From: Echinicola rosea
GTDB lineage: Bacteria > Bacteroidota > Bacteroidia > Cytophagales > Cyclobacteriaceae
Assembly: GCF_005281475.1 (NCBI RefSeq)
Contig: NZ_CP040106.1
Location: 811,501-875,500, forward strand
Length of the DNA: 64,000 nucleotides
Direction of reading: 5' to 3'
Shown one piece after another: positions 54,943 to 63,769 of this stretch. Under the pieces are notes generated by a model, which was not told the DNA's origin, did not search any database, and saw only the letters and a program-made list of their open reading frames with translations. Within the stretch, counting starts at the first letter, position 1. Each line of letters starts with the position of its first letter. The translations under genes were made by a program, and so were the position numbers.

Positions 54943-54996
54943 GGTACCCACTCCGAGTACGATAAGGTGGATGCGAATACAGTAGATCAGTTTTAA
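54943..54996 (+). pseudogene. HigB toxin relic, last 17 codons
   Basis: GTHSEYDKVDANTVDQF followed by TAA is the typical C-terminus of HigB-type mRNA interferases (IGTHAEYDKI). It starts 10 bases after the fic stop, and nothing else of the toxin remains. It lies 22 bases before higA, at the position HigB occupies in the operon. Confidence 0.85.
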
Positions 54997-55018
54997 AATC
55001 GAATATTATCTTAAAATC

Positions 55019-55393
55019 ATGAAGTGGGAAAAGATCATTACGACTGAACAGGAATATAAAGAATCCCTCGCCAGGCTTTCTAAAATTTTTGATTCAGATC
55101 CTGACAGTGCGGAAGGGATGGAGGCAGAGTTGTTAGTTACCTTGATCGAAAAATATGAGAAGGAAAAATATCCTATTGCCTTAGCTCATCCTATTGAAGC
55201 CATTAAAGAAATGATGGAAAGAAAAGGCTTAAAAGACAAGGACCTGATTCCGGCGATAGGCAGTAAGACTATCTTCAGCTTGGTATTGAACAGGAAAAGA
55301 CCTCTTACCATCAAAATGGTCAGAAATCTTTCCAGCTACTTAAACTTACCAGTTGAGGTACTGGTCCAGCAGTACGAACTGGATGGCAAGTAA
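55019..55393 (+). CDS. HigA-type antitoxin, without its toxin
   Basis: A 124-residue protein of the HigA family: an acidic N-terminal segment (ALAHPIEAIKEMMERKGLKD) and a helix-turn-helix ending with LNRKRPLTIKMVRNLSSYLN. HigA neutralises the ribosome-dependent RNase HigB and represses their operon. Here the upstream higB is reduced to 17 codons, so this is an orphan antitoxin. Confidence 0.9.
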   Translation: MKWEKIITTEQEYKESLARLSKIFDSDPDSAEGMEAELLVTLIEKYEKEKYPIALAHPIEAIKEMMERKGLKDKDLIPAIGSKTIFSLVLNRKRPLTIKMVRNLSSYLNLPVEVLVQQYELDGK

Positions 55394-55435
55394 GAAAAAA
55401 TGAGTGTTTAAATTCCATGGAAAAGTTAGTCTGAA

Positions 55436-56040
55436 ATTCGTACACCTCGTACGGCTCGTACCCCTCGTACCGTACGAATTTTACGAGGTGGAAATGATAT
55501 CCAAAAACATACAAATGAATTCAATTCCAAATCAAAGGTTCGTTTTCTGAAATTTGTCCTTCTGAAAAAAGGTATATTTTCTGCTTTTTACATCAAAAAG
55601 AAAAAAGTTCATTCAAAAATTCGAATTGAAAAATGGGATTATCTGGCAATTAGAGCCGCTTTTGAATAATGAGATTCAAATAAATTCAGCGCTATAAAAC
55701 CAAAATGAACCTGTCCCCCTATTTGTCCCCCTTTTTTCATAACACACTGTTTACCAGTATTTTTGAATAGCCCTGTTCCCGATACTAAACAATTAGTTGA
55801 TCATTCATGGTCAACTTTTTGTGTTTTATATGGTTTGTGGTGCAGTTTATAAACCTCATTTGATTCAAATCAATTCCAATTGGTTCCAAATGACTCAAAT
55901 TTGTCCCCCTTTTAGAACTGTATTGTCACTCAATTTTTATAGGTAAAGGTGATGTGCGAGCGCTTTGTAGGTTGTAAAAGTCAAAGAGATCGTATCGAAA
56001 TCATTCAAATGGATTTGGATTTACTGAAATGAAGTCTCTA
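55436..56040 (+). repeat. island junction R3: left arm, altered core, right arm
   Basis: The left arm starts at ATTCG 55436 with three CTCGTAC units. The core at 55772 reads CCTGTTCCCGATACT, one base different from the others. The right arm follows R1 closely through AGGTTGTAAAAGTCAAAGAG to about 56040, then diverges. It marks the boundary of islands 2 and 3. Confidence 0.88.
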
Positions 56041-56394
56041 GATATTTAAAAGACCACAGTGGTTTCTGGTTATTTTCATGTAGTTGAAAGCCAGCATCAC
56101 ATCGAGAAAACAACATCCAAGTTATAAATAGATGCTTCTAGACCTTCTTCTTTTTGAACTAGGTTGAATTCCTGCCAAGTTGATTCTTTATCAAGTTCAC
56201 CTTCTTCATATTGGTTCTTTATATGCTATCAAATTGTACGTCCTGCATTACCGAACAGCTCATAAGGTTTATTTTTCCGTCAGGAGGGTAAGATACACAA
56301 GCTCCTTAGGACTTTGTATATCGCATCAATAAAGCTGAAAAACTCACTTTAATGTCACATATTATAACGATATTTGTGACAACATCAACAGATA
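56041..56394. other. intergenic region between junction R3 and the AbiE operator
   Basis: About 350 A+T-rich bases. I see no gene. Half sites of the downstream operator occur near its end (GTCACAT at 56354, TTTGTGAC at 56373). Confidence 0.4.
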
Positions 56395-56429
56395 GTTAGT
56401 CACAAATATACTTTATTTTTGTGACTAAC
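56395..56429 (+). promoter_or_regulatory. palindromic operator and promoter of the AbiE-type operon
   Basis: GTTAGTCACAAA (56395-56406) and TTTGTGACTAAC (56418-56429) are perfect inverted repeats with an 11-base spacer, ending 5 bases before the first start codon. TATTTTTG within it (56414-56421) matches the -7 consensus. AbiEi-type antitoxins repress by binding inverted repeats, so this is very likely the autoregulatory site; if 56414-56421 is the -7 box, the message would start near the ATG. Confidence 0.75.
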
Positions 56430-56433
56430 AACT

Positions 56434-57039
56434 ATGCATGGTTCTATGGAAAGCGTTCAAAAACAAATAGAAAGGTATATTAAACAGAAACCATTGGGGT
56501 CAATATTTTTTCCTGATGATTTTTCGGCTTTCGGATCCTCTGATGCGGTAAGAAAGGCATTGGAGCGATTAGTAGATAAAGAGGTTGTTTTCCGAATAGC
56601 ACAGGGAATTTATACCCGACCCAAGAAAAGTAAGTTGATCGGTGAAGTAATGCCATCGGCTGAGGAAGTTGCCAAAGCGATCATAAAGCGGGACAAGGTG
56701 AGAGCGGTCCCAACTGGCTCCTATGCATTAAATGCATTGGGACTGAGTACACAGATACCTATGAGGATAGTTTTATTGACAGATGGCTCTCCAAGAGAAA
56801 TAAAAATTGGAAAGCGAACCATTAAGTTTAAAAAGACCACTCCGAAAAACCTTTTGGCCAAGGGGAAAATCAGCCGCTTGGTCATACAAGCTTTAAAAGA
56901 AATTGGAAACGGTCAAGTCACAGAAAGTGAAGAAGCAAAAATAATAAAGCTACTCAAGGAGGAAGACCAAAAGGATTTGATTTACGATATTGGGCTTGCA
57001 CCCGTTTGGATTCAAAAAATCATGAAAAAAGCTTTATAA
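56434..57039 (+). CDS. AbiEi-like antitoxin (DUF6088)
   Basis: A 201-residue protein with an N-terminal winged helix (FSAFGSSDAVRKALERLVDK, IAQGIYTRPKKSK) and the AbiEi-type C-terminal domain (PTGSYALNALGLSTQIP, RTIKFKKTTPKNL). It acts as the transcriptional repressor and antitoxin of the AbiE pair. The second ATG at 56446 (MESVQKQ) is an alternative start. It is 1 base from the toxin gene. Confidence 0.88.
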   Translation: MHGSMESVQKQIERYIKQKPLGSIFFPDDFSAFGSSDAVRKALERLVDKEVVFRIAQGIYTRPKKSKLIGEVMPSAEEVAKAIIKRDKVRAVPTGSYALNALGLSTQIPMRIVLLTDGSPREIKIGKRTIKFKKTTPKNLLAKGKISRLVIQALKEIGNGQVTESEEAKIIKLLKEEDQKDLIYDIGLAPVWIQKIMKKAL

Positions 57040-57040
57040 A

Positions 57041-58075
57041 ATGCAGGAAGGCAATTTTTACACACTTGAGCCATCAGAAAGAATACTCATCTTTCAGGAC
57101 ATTAGTAATAGGACTGGGATGCCAGCATTCGCAGTTGAGAAGGACTGGTGGGTGACCCAGGCCTTATCGATCATATTTGAAATGGAGGTTGGCCAAAGCC
57201 TTGTTTTCAAAGGGGGAACATCACTCAGTAAAGCATGGAAGCTGATCCAGCGATTTTCGGAAGATGTTGATTTAGCTATAGACCGCACTTTCCTGGGTTT
57301 CGAGGGAGATCTGTCCAAAAACCAAAGAACTAAGCTTAGGAAACAAGCTGGCATATATACAACTGGACCATTCTGTAAAGAACTGGAAGCAAGGTTTATC
57401 GCAAAAGGATTTCAAAATGTCAGCTTTGAAGTGATTCCTGCCGAGGATAGCGACCAAGACCCCAGAATTATTCTTATTCACTATCCAAATCTTTTCGATA
57501 CGCCAGATTACCTTTTGCCTAGAGTTCAAATAGAGGTCGGTTGTCGATCTTTACGAGAGCCATACACCATTCAAAGGTTTGGATCACTTGTCGATGAACT
57601 ATATGAGGGCAAAGAGTTTACCGTACCATTGATAAAAGTACCTACAGTAAATCCCGAAAGAACTTTCCTGGAAAAGCTGTTCTTGCTACATGAGGAATTT
57701 CATAGGCCTATTGGGAAAATGCGGGTGGATCGCTTAAGCCGGCATCTGTACGATGTACATCAATTGGCAAATTCTGAAGTGGCCGAGAGAGCGATACAGG
57801 ACAAAGCACTCTATGAAACTATTGTGAACCATAGATATACTTTTTCAAAAGTGGGCGGGATAGACTATAATCGTCACAAGCCAAAGGCACTTGATCCAAT
57901 GCCCATACCTGGTTTGATAGAACCATGGAAAGCGGATTATCAAAAAATGCGTGAGCAAATGATTTATGAGGAAAATCCACCAACCTTTGATGAACTGCTT
58001 GGGAATCTTATTAAGCTGAAAGCTAGGCTCTCAAAACTTGATTGGGAGTTTTCACTGGAGTTTCCTGAAAAATAA
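57041..58075 (+). CDS. AbiEii/AbiGii-type nucleotidyltransferase toxin
   Basis: A 344-residue protein with FKGGTSLSKAW and FSEDVDLAID, the catalytic motif pair (GGTSL and DxD) of DUF1814 toxins. This family transfers nucleotides or acts on tRNA, stopping growth during infection. It lies directly after its antitoxin gene. No sign of truncation. Confidence 0.92.
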   Translation: MQEGNFYTLEPSERILIFQDISNRTGMPAFAVEKDWWVTQALSIIFEMEVGQSLVFKGGTSLSKAWKLIQRFSEDVDLAIDRTFLGFEGDLSKNQRTKLRKQAGIYTTGPFCKELEARFIAKGFQNVSFEVIPAEDSDQDPRIILIHYPNLFDTPDYLLPRVQIEVGCRSLREPYTIQRFGSLVDELYEGKEFTVPLIKVPTVNPERTFLEKLFLLHEEFHRPIGKMRVDRLSRHLYDVHQLANSEVAERAIQDKALYETIVNHRYTFSKVGGIDYNRHKPKALDPMPIPGLIEPWKADYQKMREQMIYEENPPTFDELLGNLIKLKARLSKLDWEFSLEFPEK

Positions 58076-58323
58076 ATGAGGCAAAAAATAAAAGTGCTAA
58101 AAAGCCCGAAAAAAGGATTGCTATTAGGATTACTCTCCCCTTCAAAATTATAAAGGTCCCTTTCTGCAGTCATGGAACCATTCCCTGTTCGGATGAGGCG
58201 CCATGGTTCGAAAGCCAGGCTTGATACCCACCAACCGTTCAGGCTCATTACGCGATTACATTATATTTCAAATTACTGCACTATAACGTACCAATCAATA
58301 TAATTTAACTTTTTTTAAAAACC

Positions 58324-58394
58324 GTTAGTCAGGACCATAAGAAGGGTGCAACGAATAAGAATACTTTTTAACTCAAAATAAGCAGCGATTAGGT
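58324..58394 (+). repeat. dispersed repeat also found at 63,896
   Basis: The bases GTTAGTCA, GTGCAACGAATAAG and AATACT here reappear in order at 63896-63976, with small gaps. No coding frame is shared. The copies lie near the end of the AbiE operon and beyond junction R4. Confidence 0.55.
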
Positions 58395-58540
58395 TTTGTT
58401 TGCACCTGCTATTGTATGTAGCAATTATGCATAAGCATTCCATAGATTGGAAAATCTAGATGGTAGTTCGATTTAACACGACACAGCTACCGACGGAAAG
58501 AAGCAAAAGTTATTCTGGGAGTGTTATCTCAACTCTGTCC

Positions 58541-58576
58541 TTTCCCTTCCCGGGGGCTAGCCCCCGGGAAGGGAAA
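58541..58576. repeat. 36-bp perfect palindrome
   Basis: TTTCCCTTCCCGGGGGCT (58541-58558) is followed at once by its exact reverse complement (58559-58576). It has no spacer and is far more G+C-rich than its surroundings. It lies just downstream of a small minus-strand gene and could end its transcript, or be a protein-binding or recombination site. Confidence 0.85.
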
Positions 58577-58592
58577 ATTTTTCACTAAATAA

Positions 58593-58763
58593 TTAGGTTT
58601 CCGTATTGATGTCCAACCGGAGGCTTATTGAGCTATATTTTAAATACTTGCAGGAGGATTGGTGGTATTTGGTGCCCGTCTTGGTCACATAAACCGTCTG
58701 ACCATATGCCTGGGCAAATGCAAAAAATAAAGCTAGGTAGAGTAGGAGAAGGTGTTTTTTCAT
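58593..58763 (-). CDS. short secreted protein, probably truncated
   Basis: A 56-residue protein with signal peptide MKKHLLLLYLALFFAFAQAY, then VYVTKTGTKYHQSSCKYLKY. That second part resembles small Bacteroidota proteins with a YHxxxCxYL segment that end in a CxxC pair, which is missing here, so it is probably cut short. A second ATG lies one codon upstream (58766). Confidence 0.55.
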   Translation of the reverse strand: MKKHLLLLYLALFFAFAQAYGQTVYVTKTGTKYHQSSCKYLKYSSISLRLDINTET

Positions 58764-58828
58764 CATTATCAAATGGAAGAAATTTTATATTGATACAAAC
58801 CATCCAAGATATAAATCAAAAAACAAGT

Positions 58829-58856
58829 AAAAAATACCCCACATGGGGTATTTTTT
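58829..58856. terminator. bidirectional terminator hairpin
   Basis: AAAAAATACCCC (58829-58840) pairs perfectly with GGGGTATTTTTT (58845-58856) around ACAT. A and T ends on both sides suit termination in either direction. It lies 61 bases before the lipoprotein gene start, shielding it from upstream transcription. Confidence 0.85.
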
Positions 58857-58916
58857 AGGTTAATTAATTCTGGTATAATTGGGGTTTGGAAAAACATAAA
58901 GTTGGTATTTAATCTA

Positions 58917-60794
58917 ATGAAAATAAATGTTATTAGAAAAACCCCATCTATAGTATGGATTTGGTTAGTTACTTTGATTTTTTTCAAATGTACTTTTCGT
59001 CCTCACGATGAGTACATCTCATCCATTAAGCCACCAGAACCAATCATGGTAAGCTTCATAGTGAATGATCCAGGGTTTAAAGATCCCTATTACCTTCTAC
59101 AGCCGACCAGACTTCACTTCCGATTGAAAGAGTTAGACCATAAAATTATTTCTAGCGAAATTAAACTTGATGGTTCATTGATAAATTCTACCATTTACAA
59201 AAATAGTATTGATTTTATATTGAATTCAGAATCGATGGAAATTGGAGAGCATAGAATAGATATGGTTCTTCATGTGGACACTGAATCAGGAAGTTTGGCT
59301 AATGTGGCAGGTGCTGAATTTTATGTCATAAAACAATCATTTAAGGTTATTATTGACCCGACTCCACCTGAATTTGATTCATATCGAGGAGGTTTTGAAA
59401 ACGGTTACTTAACTTATAGATGGAATGGTCCAGATTCCCAAAGCAATTTTATCTATGAAATCCTCCGTCACGGTTTACGAGATACTTTAATTTACGATCC
59501 CCAAGCAAACCATTTTATAGACTACGGATATGTAGGTGGAGCCCAAAGCAATATGATAAGAGCCAAAGGGTTTGACTTCAAGGAAGTTATTGGAAGCGAT
59601 GAGGTGTATCAAATACCTGCTGATTTTAAACTCACAAAAGATGCGGAAGGAATGGTTCGGCTTGTTTGGTCCAATAGTGTTATAAATACAGAAAAAGTAC
59701 AGATGTCCATTATGGAATATTCGCTCTTTGATAGTCCAAAGCCATACCCCTATTCATCAAGTGGAGAAATCCTAATCGGCAAACCAGGTTTTATGCAGGA
59801 ACTTCATGTAATAATTAGCTTATACAGAACCGGTTATCTATCTCAAAAGGCTAGCATTTCGGTGGATTTAAAGCCAACTCCAAACCTTAAACCATTTATT
59901 GCTTATGCGATGCTGAAGGAGAGAAACAAACTATTGATTACAAGTAATGAAACTATGTACCGATATGATCTCGAGGGTTTTGTGCTTGAGGACAGTCTTT
60001 CTTTAAATGACCAAGGTTTGAACAAGAATCTTTCATTAACCGTATCTCCTGATGAATCAAAGGTTTTTATAAGCGATGATTATGGTCATTTAATCAGTTT
60101 TAACCCTATTGACTTTAATGTTACCCATCATAAAATAGAACCTACGATTGAAAAATTTACGGACCAAAATTCTCTGCTGACTACCGTCAAACTAGGCAAT
60201 GTTACTGATAATGGCCTGCTCGCCATGAAATTTTGGAAGGGAGACCACTATGCTATGGTTTTAGATACCAATGGTGGTGAGGTTTTATGGCATTCACCAC
60301 CTAGCAACCACTATGCTCCCACGGTCTCCAATGATGGAGAGTATATTGCGGTGGACCTTGGTGTACCCTATGCCAATTACGAGGGGTGGATATTAAAACT
60401 CAAAGATGGTCATTATCATCCTATGGGTAAAATTGACGGGGGAGACCATGCCTTTCTACCTGGTGGAAAGGAGGTAATGTCAATTACTAGGCAAAGCGAA
60501 CTGACACACTATACTGATGGAGATTATATAAGAGTCTATAACTTGATGTCCCCCCCACAGGACACCAATAGCACGTTTAATAGATTAAGGGATTTTTCCA
60601 TTCCCTATAAATCAGGCTTGAATAAAATGGACTATGATCCCATCACAAATTTAATAGGATTTACTTATTCTGATAATATAGACTTGTTTGACTTAAACAC
60701 CATGCAATTCGAGCAATCTTTTAGTGGACCATTACTCCAATATTCAAACGGCCACCTTTTAAATAAGGCTGGTTTTATCAAAACTGCACCATGA
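58917..60794 (+). CDS. lipoprotein with C-terminal beta-propeller-like repeats
   Basis: A 625-residue protein with a lipoprotein-type signal (WIWLVTLIFFKCTFRP). Residues about 40-310 are Ig-like beta domains with PTPPEFDSYRGG and YRWNGPDSQS. From about residue 340 the repeats LKERNKLLITSNETMYRYDL, SPDESKVFISDDYGHLISF and VSNDGEYIAVDLGVPYANYE look like propeller blades. No family name is assigned. It overlaps the next gene by 4 bases (ATGA). The frame is open from 58902, but ATG 58917 begins the signal. Confidence 0.75.
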   Translation: MKINVIRKTPSIVWIWLVTLIFFKCTFRPHDEYISSIKPPEPIMVSFIVNDPGFKDPYYLLQPTRLHFRLKELDHKIISSEIKLDGSLINSTIYKNSIDFILNSESMEIGEHRIDMVLHVDTESGSLANVAGAEFYVIKQSFKVIIDPTPPEFDSYRGGFENGYLTYRWNGPDSQSNFIYEILRHGLRDTLIYDPQANHFIDYGYVGGAQSNMIRAKGFDFKEVIGSDEVYQIPADFKLTKDAEGMVRLVWSNSVINTEKVQMSIMEYSLFDSPKPYPYSSSGEILIGKPGFMQELHVIISLYRTGYLSQKASISVDLKPTPNLKPFIAYAMLKERNKLLITSNETMYRYDLEGFVLEDSLSLNDQGLNKNLSLTVSPDESKVFISDDYGHLISFNPIDFNVTHHKIEPTIEKFTDQNSLLTTVKLGNVTDNGLLAMKFWKGDHYAMVLDTNGGEVLWHSPPSNHYAPTVSNDGEYIAVDLGVPYANYEGWILKLKDGHYHPMGKIDGGDHAFLPGGKEVMSITRQSELTHYTDGDYIRVYNLMSPPQDTNSTFNRLRDFSIPYKSGLNKMDYDPITNLIGFTYSDNIDLFDLNTMQFEQSFSGPLLQYSNGHLLNKAGFIKTAP

Positions 60795-61486
60795 AAGTAT
60801 TTGTTTTCGTCCCTTTATTACTTTTATTCTCTTTAAGCTATGCTCAAGAAAGTAACACACTAATGTTTCGGGTAGGAATGGGAACCTATTCAATGAAATC
60901 TCAAAAGTTATTCCAGCAAGATTTCATGAAAAACTCACCAATTCCATATGCTAAGACACATACGTTTCCACCCTTCGCTACATTTGGTAGTGCTTTGGGC
61001 TTTAACGTTTCAAAGCATGCATCTATCGGACTCTGGGTAGAATACACTTCAACTGGTGGTCGTTTGCACTATCAGGATTACTCTGGTCATGCTTTGATGG
61101 ATCAGGTTTTGAAATCTTTTCAAATTGGTCCTTTTATGCAGTATAGAATCAACAAATCAGTAGAATGGCCCATATACTTAACCCTACATAGTTCTGTAGC
61201 ATCTATAAGTGAGGAAATGACTTCTGAATTTGAAATAGAAGATAACTTTGAAAGTGAAAACTATAAATTAAAAGGAATAAATTATGGTCTTCGTCCAGGA
61301 ATTATAATTGCTCATGAAGTGAAACCGTTTATTATCCAGTTTGGTTTAGGTGGAGAAATCCAATTTCATGGTGACATGAAAGTCGTTTCGGATAATGATA
61401 TCACTTTTAGGACATCAGATGGGAACAACTTAGCCTCCCAATGGGACGGTTTAAGAATGACATTGGGTATAGGTTTTAAACTGTAG
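60791..61486 (+). CDS. outer-membrane beta-barrel protein
   Basis: A 231-residue protein with signal peptide MKVFVFVPLLLLFSLSYAQ and alternating strands such as ASIGLWVEYTSTGGRLHY and FIIQFGLGGEIQFHGDMK, ending in MTLGIGFKL. This is the size and pattern of OmpW/porin-family barrels. It is translationally coupled to the propeller lipoprotein, so the two may act together at the outer membrane. Confidence 0.75.
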   Translation: MKVFVFVPLLLLFSLSYAQESNTLMFRVGMGTYSMKSQKLFQQDFMKNSPIPYAKTHTFPPFATFGSALGFNVSKHASIGLWVEYTSTGGRLHYQDYSGHALMDQVLKSFQIGPFMQYRINKSVEWPIYLTLHSSVASISEEMTSEFEIEDNFESENYKLKGINYGLRPGIIIAHEVKPFIIQFGLGGEIQFHGDMKVVSDNDITFRTSDGNNLASQWDGLRMTLGIGFKL

Positions 61487-61502
61487 TAAAATTAATTTCC
61501 AG

Positions 61503-62342
61503 ATGGACTTAATGATTTATCCTTATGCAGTGTTGTCTTCATTGCTTACTCCACGAACGATTTTTACTTTAATTGGAATTTTCCTAATTGGTTGTACTTC
61601 GAAGAAGTCCCATGAACTGGAAGTGATTAATGCTACATTTATGGATATGGTAGGGACTTACTACTACAACGAACCGCAACCACCACCGCCATATAAGCCA
61701 ATTCATCCGGACTCTATATACAACGAGATTGAAGGCGAATTGGAACTAACTATTGAACTGGACGGAGTTGAATACGAACCCAAGGATAGTTTGACTAGGG
61801 CAAAAGAATGGAAACTACAACGTGACAGTTTATTGGACGAATTTCACAATTTCGATTGGGCCCAATACGACCAAGACTCAATGGAATGGCATGAACTTCT
61901 TAACAAACCCAAGAGAGATAAACGTAATATTATCTTACAAATTAATGAATCGTTGATTGTGCCTCGATTTGATTTTCTTGACTTGTCTTATGAACTAACT
62001 AAAGAAGGATTTAAAACGAACTTTCAACTTGATGATTCCTGGAGGACTTTGACAAGTAAGTTACTTGAATCCAAATTGAACAAGGAACCTTTTAATTTTC
62101 AAGTACTTTCTAATATTGGGGATTACGAACTTAGACCTGTCAATTTTGAACCATCTGAACAGGATCGTGTTGTCGCAACTCTAACATTTTCAAGGGTCGT
62201 TTTCAATCAAGGCAAGAATCAGGCTTGTTATTATTACAAGGAATATTGTGGGCGTAATTGTGGATACGGCTATCTGGTCTTTGTTGAACGAATTAATGGA
62301 GAATGGAAACTGAAAGCAAAGAGACAACTTTGGATTTCTTGA
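61503..62342 (+). CDS. lipoprotein of unknown function with Cys-rich end
   Basis: A 279-residue protein. A hydrophobic segment ends in the lipobox LIGC (TIFTLIGIFLIGCTSKK); the true start may be a Met closer to it than the first ATG. The middle is charged with YEPKDSLTRAKEWKLQRDSL, and the end is ACYYYKEYCGRNCGYGYLVF, a Cys cluster seen in uncharacterised Bacteroidota proteins. It follows the barrel gene by 16 bases in the same direction. Confidence 0.7.
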   Translation: MDLMIYPYAVLSSLLTPRTIFTLIGIFLIGCTSKKSHELEVINATFMDMVGTYYYNEPQPPPPYKPIHPDSIYNEIEGELELTIELDGVEYEPKDSLTRAKEWKLQRDSLLDEFHNFDWAQYDQDSMEWHELLNKPKRDKRNIILQINESLIVPRFDFLDLSYELTKEGFKTNFQLDDSWRTLTSKLLESKLNKEPFNFQVLSNIGDYELRPVNFEPSEQDRVVATLTFSRVVFNQGKNQACYYYKEYCGRNCGYGYLVFVERINGEWKLKAKRQLWIS

Positions 62343-62430
62343 AATTAAAACTGAAGGTAATCGTGTAGACGGTCTCGCCAATCGGTAAGTTGACGAGGTG
62401 CGCCTCTCACACCACCTTATCCCGATTTTC
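62343..62430 (-). mobile_element. possible group II intron-like scar
   Basis: On the minus strand GGTGGTGTGAGAGGCGCACC (62416-62397) resembles the GGTGGTGTGTGAGGCGCT run at 38902, and a small hairpin (CCCGATTTTCGGG) adjoins it. No intron protein is present. Weak evidence from one shared run. Confidence 0.35.
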
Positions 62431-62523
62431 GGGTGAGACAAATCGATAAATTCAGAAATGCATATAAGGGTTTGAGGCTGGAAACAGCCCGTATTTAATT
62501 TGTTTTTATTACGCTAGTCAGAA

Positions 62524-63075
62524 ATGAAAAATAATTACTTAAAGATTGATTCCAATGATTTAAATGTTGAATTAACTTTTGTACCCCGTCCACCAGTAGC
62601 AATAAAGTTGGTTTTGGTGTTTATTTGCTTAATTGTGATTACTGGGCCATTACTTATAATTTCTCAAGCAGAAGAAAGAGAACAGGGACTAATTTTCTTG
62701 GGTGCTTTGGTTTTTTATTCGGTGATGTGTTTTGTATTAGGCAGATACACCCTTTAGAATTTGTTTGGTGAGGAAAGACTGATTGTAAGTACAAAAGCAA
62801 TAAATTATCAGCATCATTACGGTTTTTTTAATACACCATGGAAACCGGAGAAGTTTAATAAAATCTATCTGGCATTTAGGAAAACTCACGAAATTGAAAA
62901 TCAAACCTATGGAAGAGTTGATTTTGTAACTGATGATGAAAATGGAGTACATACGATGCTATACACTACTTCAATTGTAGTGAGCGAGGAAGAAATCAAT
63001 AAGACAATTGATAAGATTGATTATCTTTTCGTGCAGGAAAATTTAAGCACATTTGGACTGATTCATGAAAATTAA
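62524..63075 (+). pseudogene. small membrane protein with an in-frame amber stop
   Basis: The first part (77 residues) has two membrane helices (AIKLVLVFICLIVITGPLLI, GLIFLGALVFYSVMCFVLG). It stops at TAG (62755-62757) in RYTL*NLFGEERLIVSTKA, but the same frame continues for 105 codons with good composition (YGRVDFVTDDENGVHTMLYT). Related proteins read TLWNLFG at this point, so a TGG codon probably became TAG. It could also be read through; a sequencing error is possible. Confidence 0.75.
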
Positions 63076-63291
63076 AGTCTGCACACACTAACTAAGCAGT
63101 CTGACGGCTGCAACAGCCCGGTCTGAATACAGTGTTGAACGAATTGATGCAGCGTATGGCATGATCTTAGAGAAAGCCTTTTCCCCATTTTATATTTGGA
63201 GTTTTGGGCTCAAAAAATACAGTTCTTGTGCAGCCCTAAGAATGGAATGAAAACCATGAAAAAGTGTTTATATTCTCCAAAACAATCCAGA

Positions 63292-63769
63292 ATTCGTACA
63301 CCTCGTACGGCTCGTACCCCTCGTACCGTACGAATTTTACGAGGGGTAAATAATATTCCAAAACATGCAAAGGAATTCAATCCTAAATCAAAGGTTCGTT
63401 TTCTGAAATTTGTCCATCTTCATGTAGGTCGATTTTCTGCTTTTTACATCAAAAGGAAAAAAGACCATTCAAAAATTCGAATTGAAAAACTGGCTTATCT
63501 GGCAATATGAGCCGATTTTGAATAATGAGATTCAAATAAATTCAGCGCTATAAAACCAAAATGAACCTGTCCCCCTATTTGTCCCCCTTTTTTCATAACA
63601 CACTGTTTACCAGTATTTTTAAATAGCCCTGTTCCCGCTACTAAACAATTAGTTGATCATTCATGGTCAACTTTTTGTGTTTTATAGGGTTTGTGGTGCA
63701 GTTTATAAACCTCATTTGATTCAAATCAATTCCAATTGGTTCCAAATGACTCAAATTTGTCCCCCTTTT
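63292..63769 (+). repeat. island junction R4: left arm, tRNA core, short right arm
   Basis: The left arm starts at ATTCG 63292 with three CTCGTAC units. The core CCTGTTCCCGCTACT lies at 63628-63642. The right arm keeps the hairpin terminator and ends after the TTTGTCCCCC run at 63769, about 110 bases shorter than in R1 or R3. It marks the end of island 3; a further island or the chromosomal flank follows. Confidence 0.88.

Noticed and set aside
56434..58075. AbiE pair as a partner for the AbiGi-like gene at 34,516
   Set aside because: The toxin already has its own antitoxin gene beside it and lies in a different island 22 kb away.
58628..58858. 76-codon plus-strand frame before the propeller lipoprotein
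   Set aside because: It is opposite a better supported small secreted protein and runs into a terminator hairpin.
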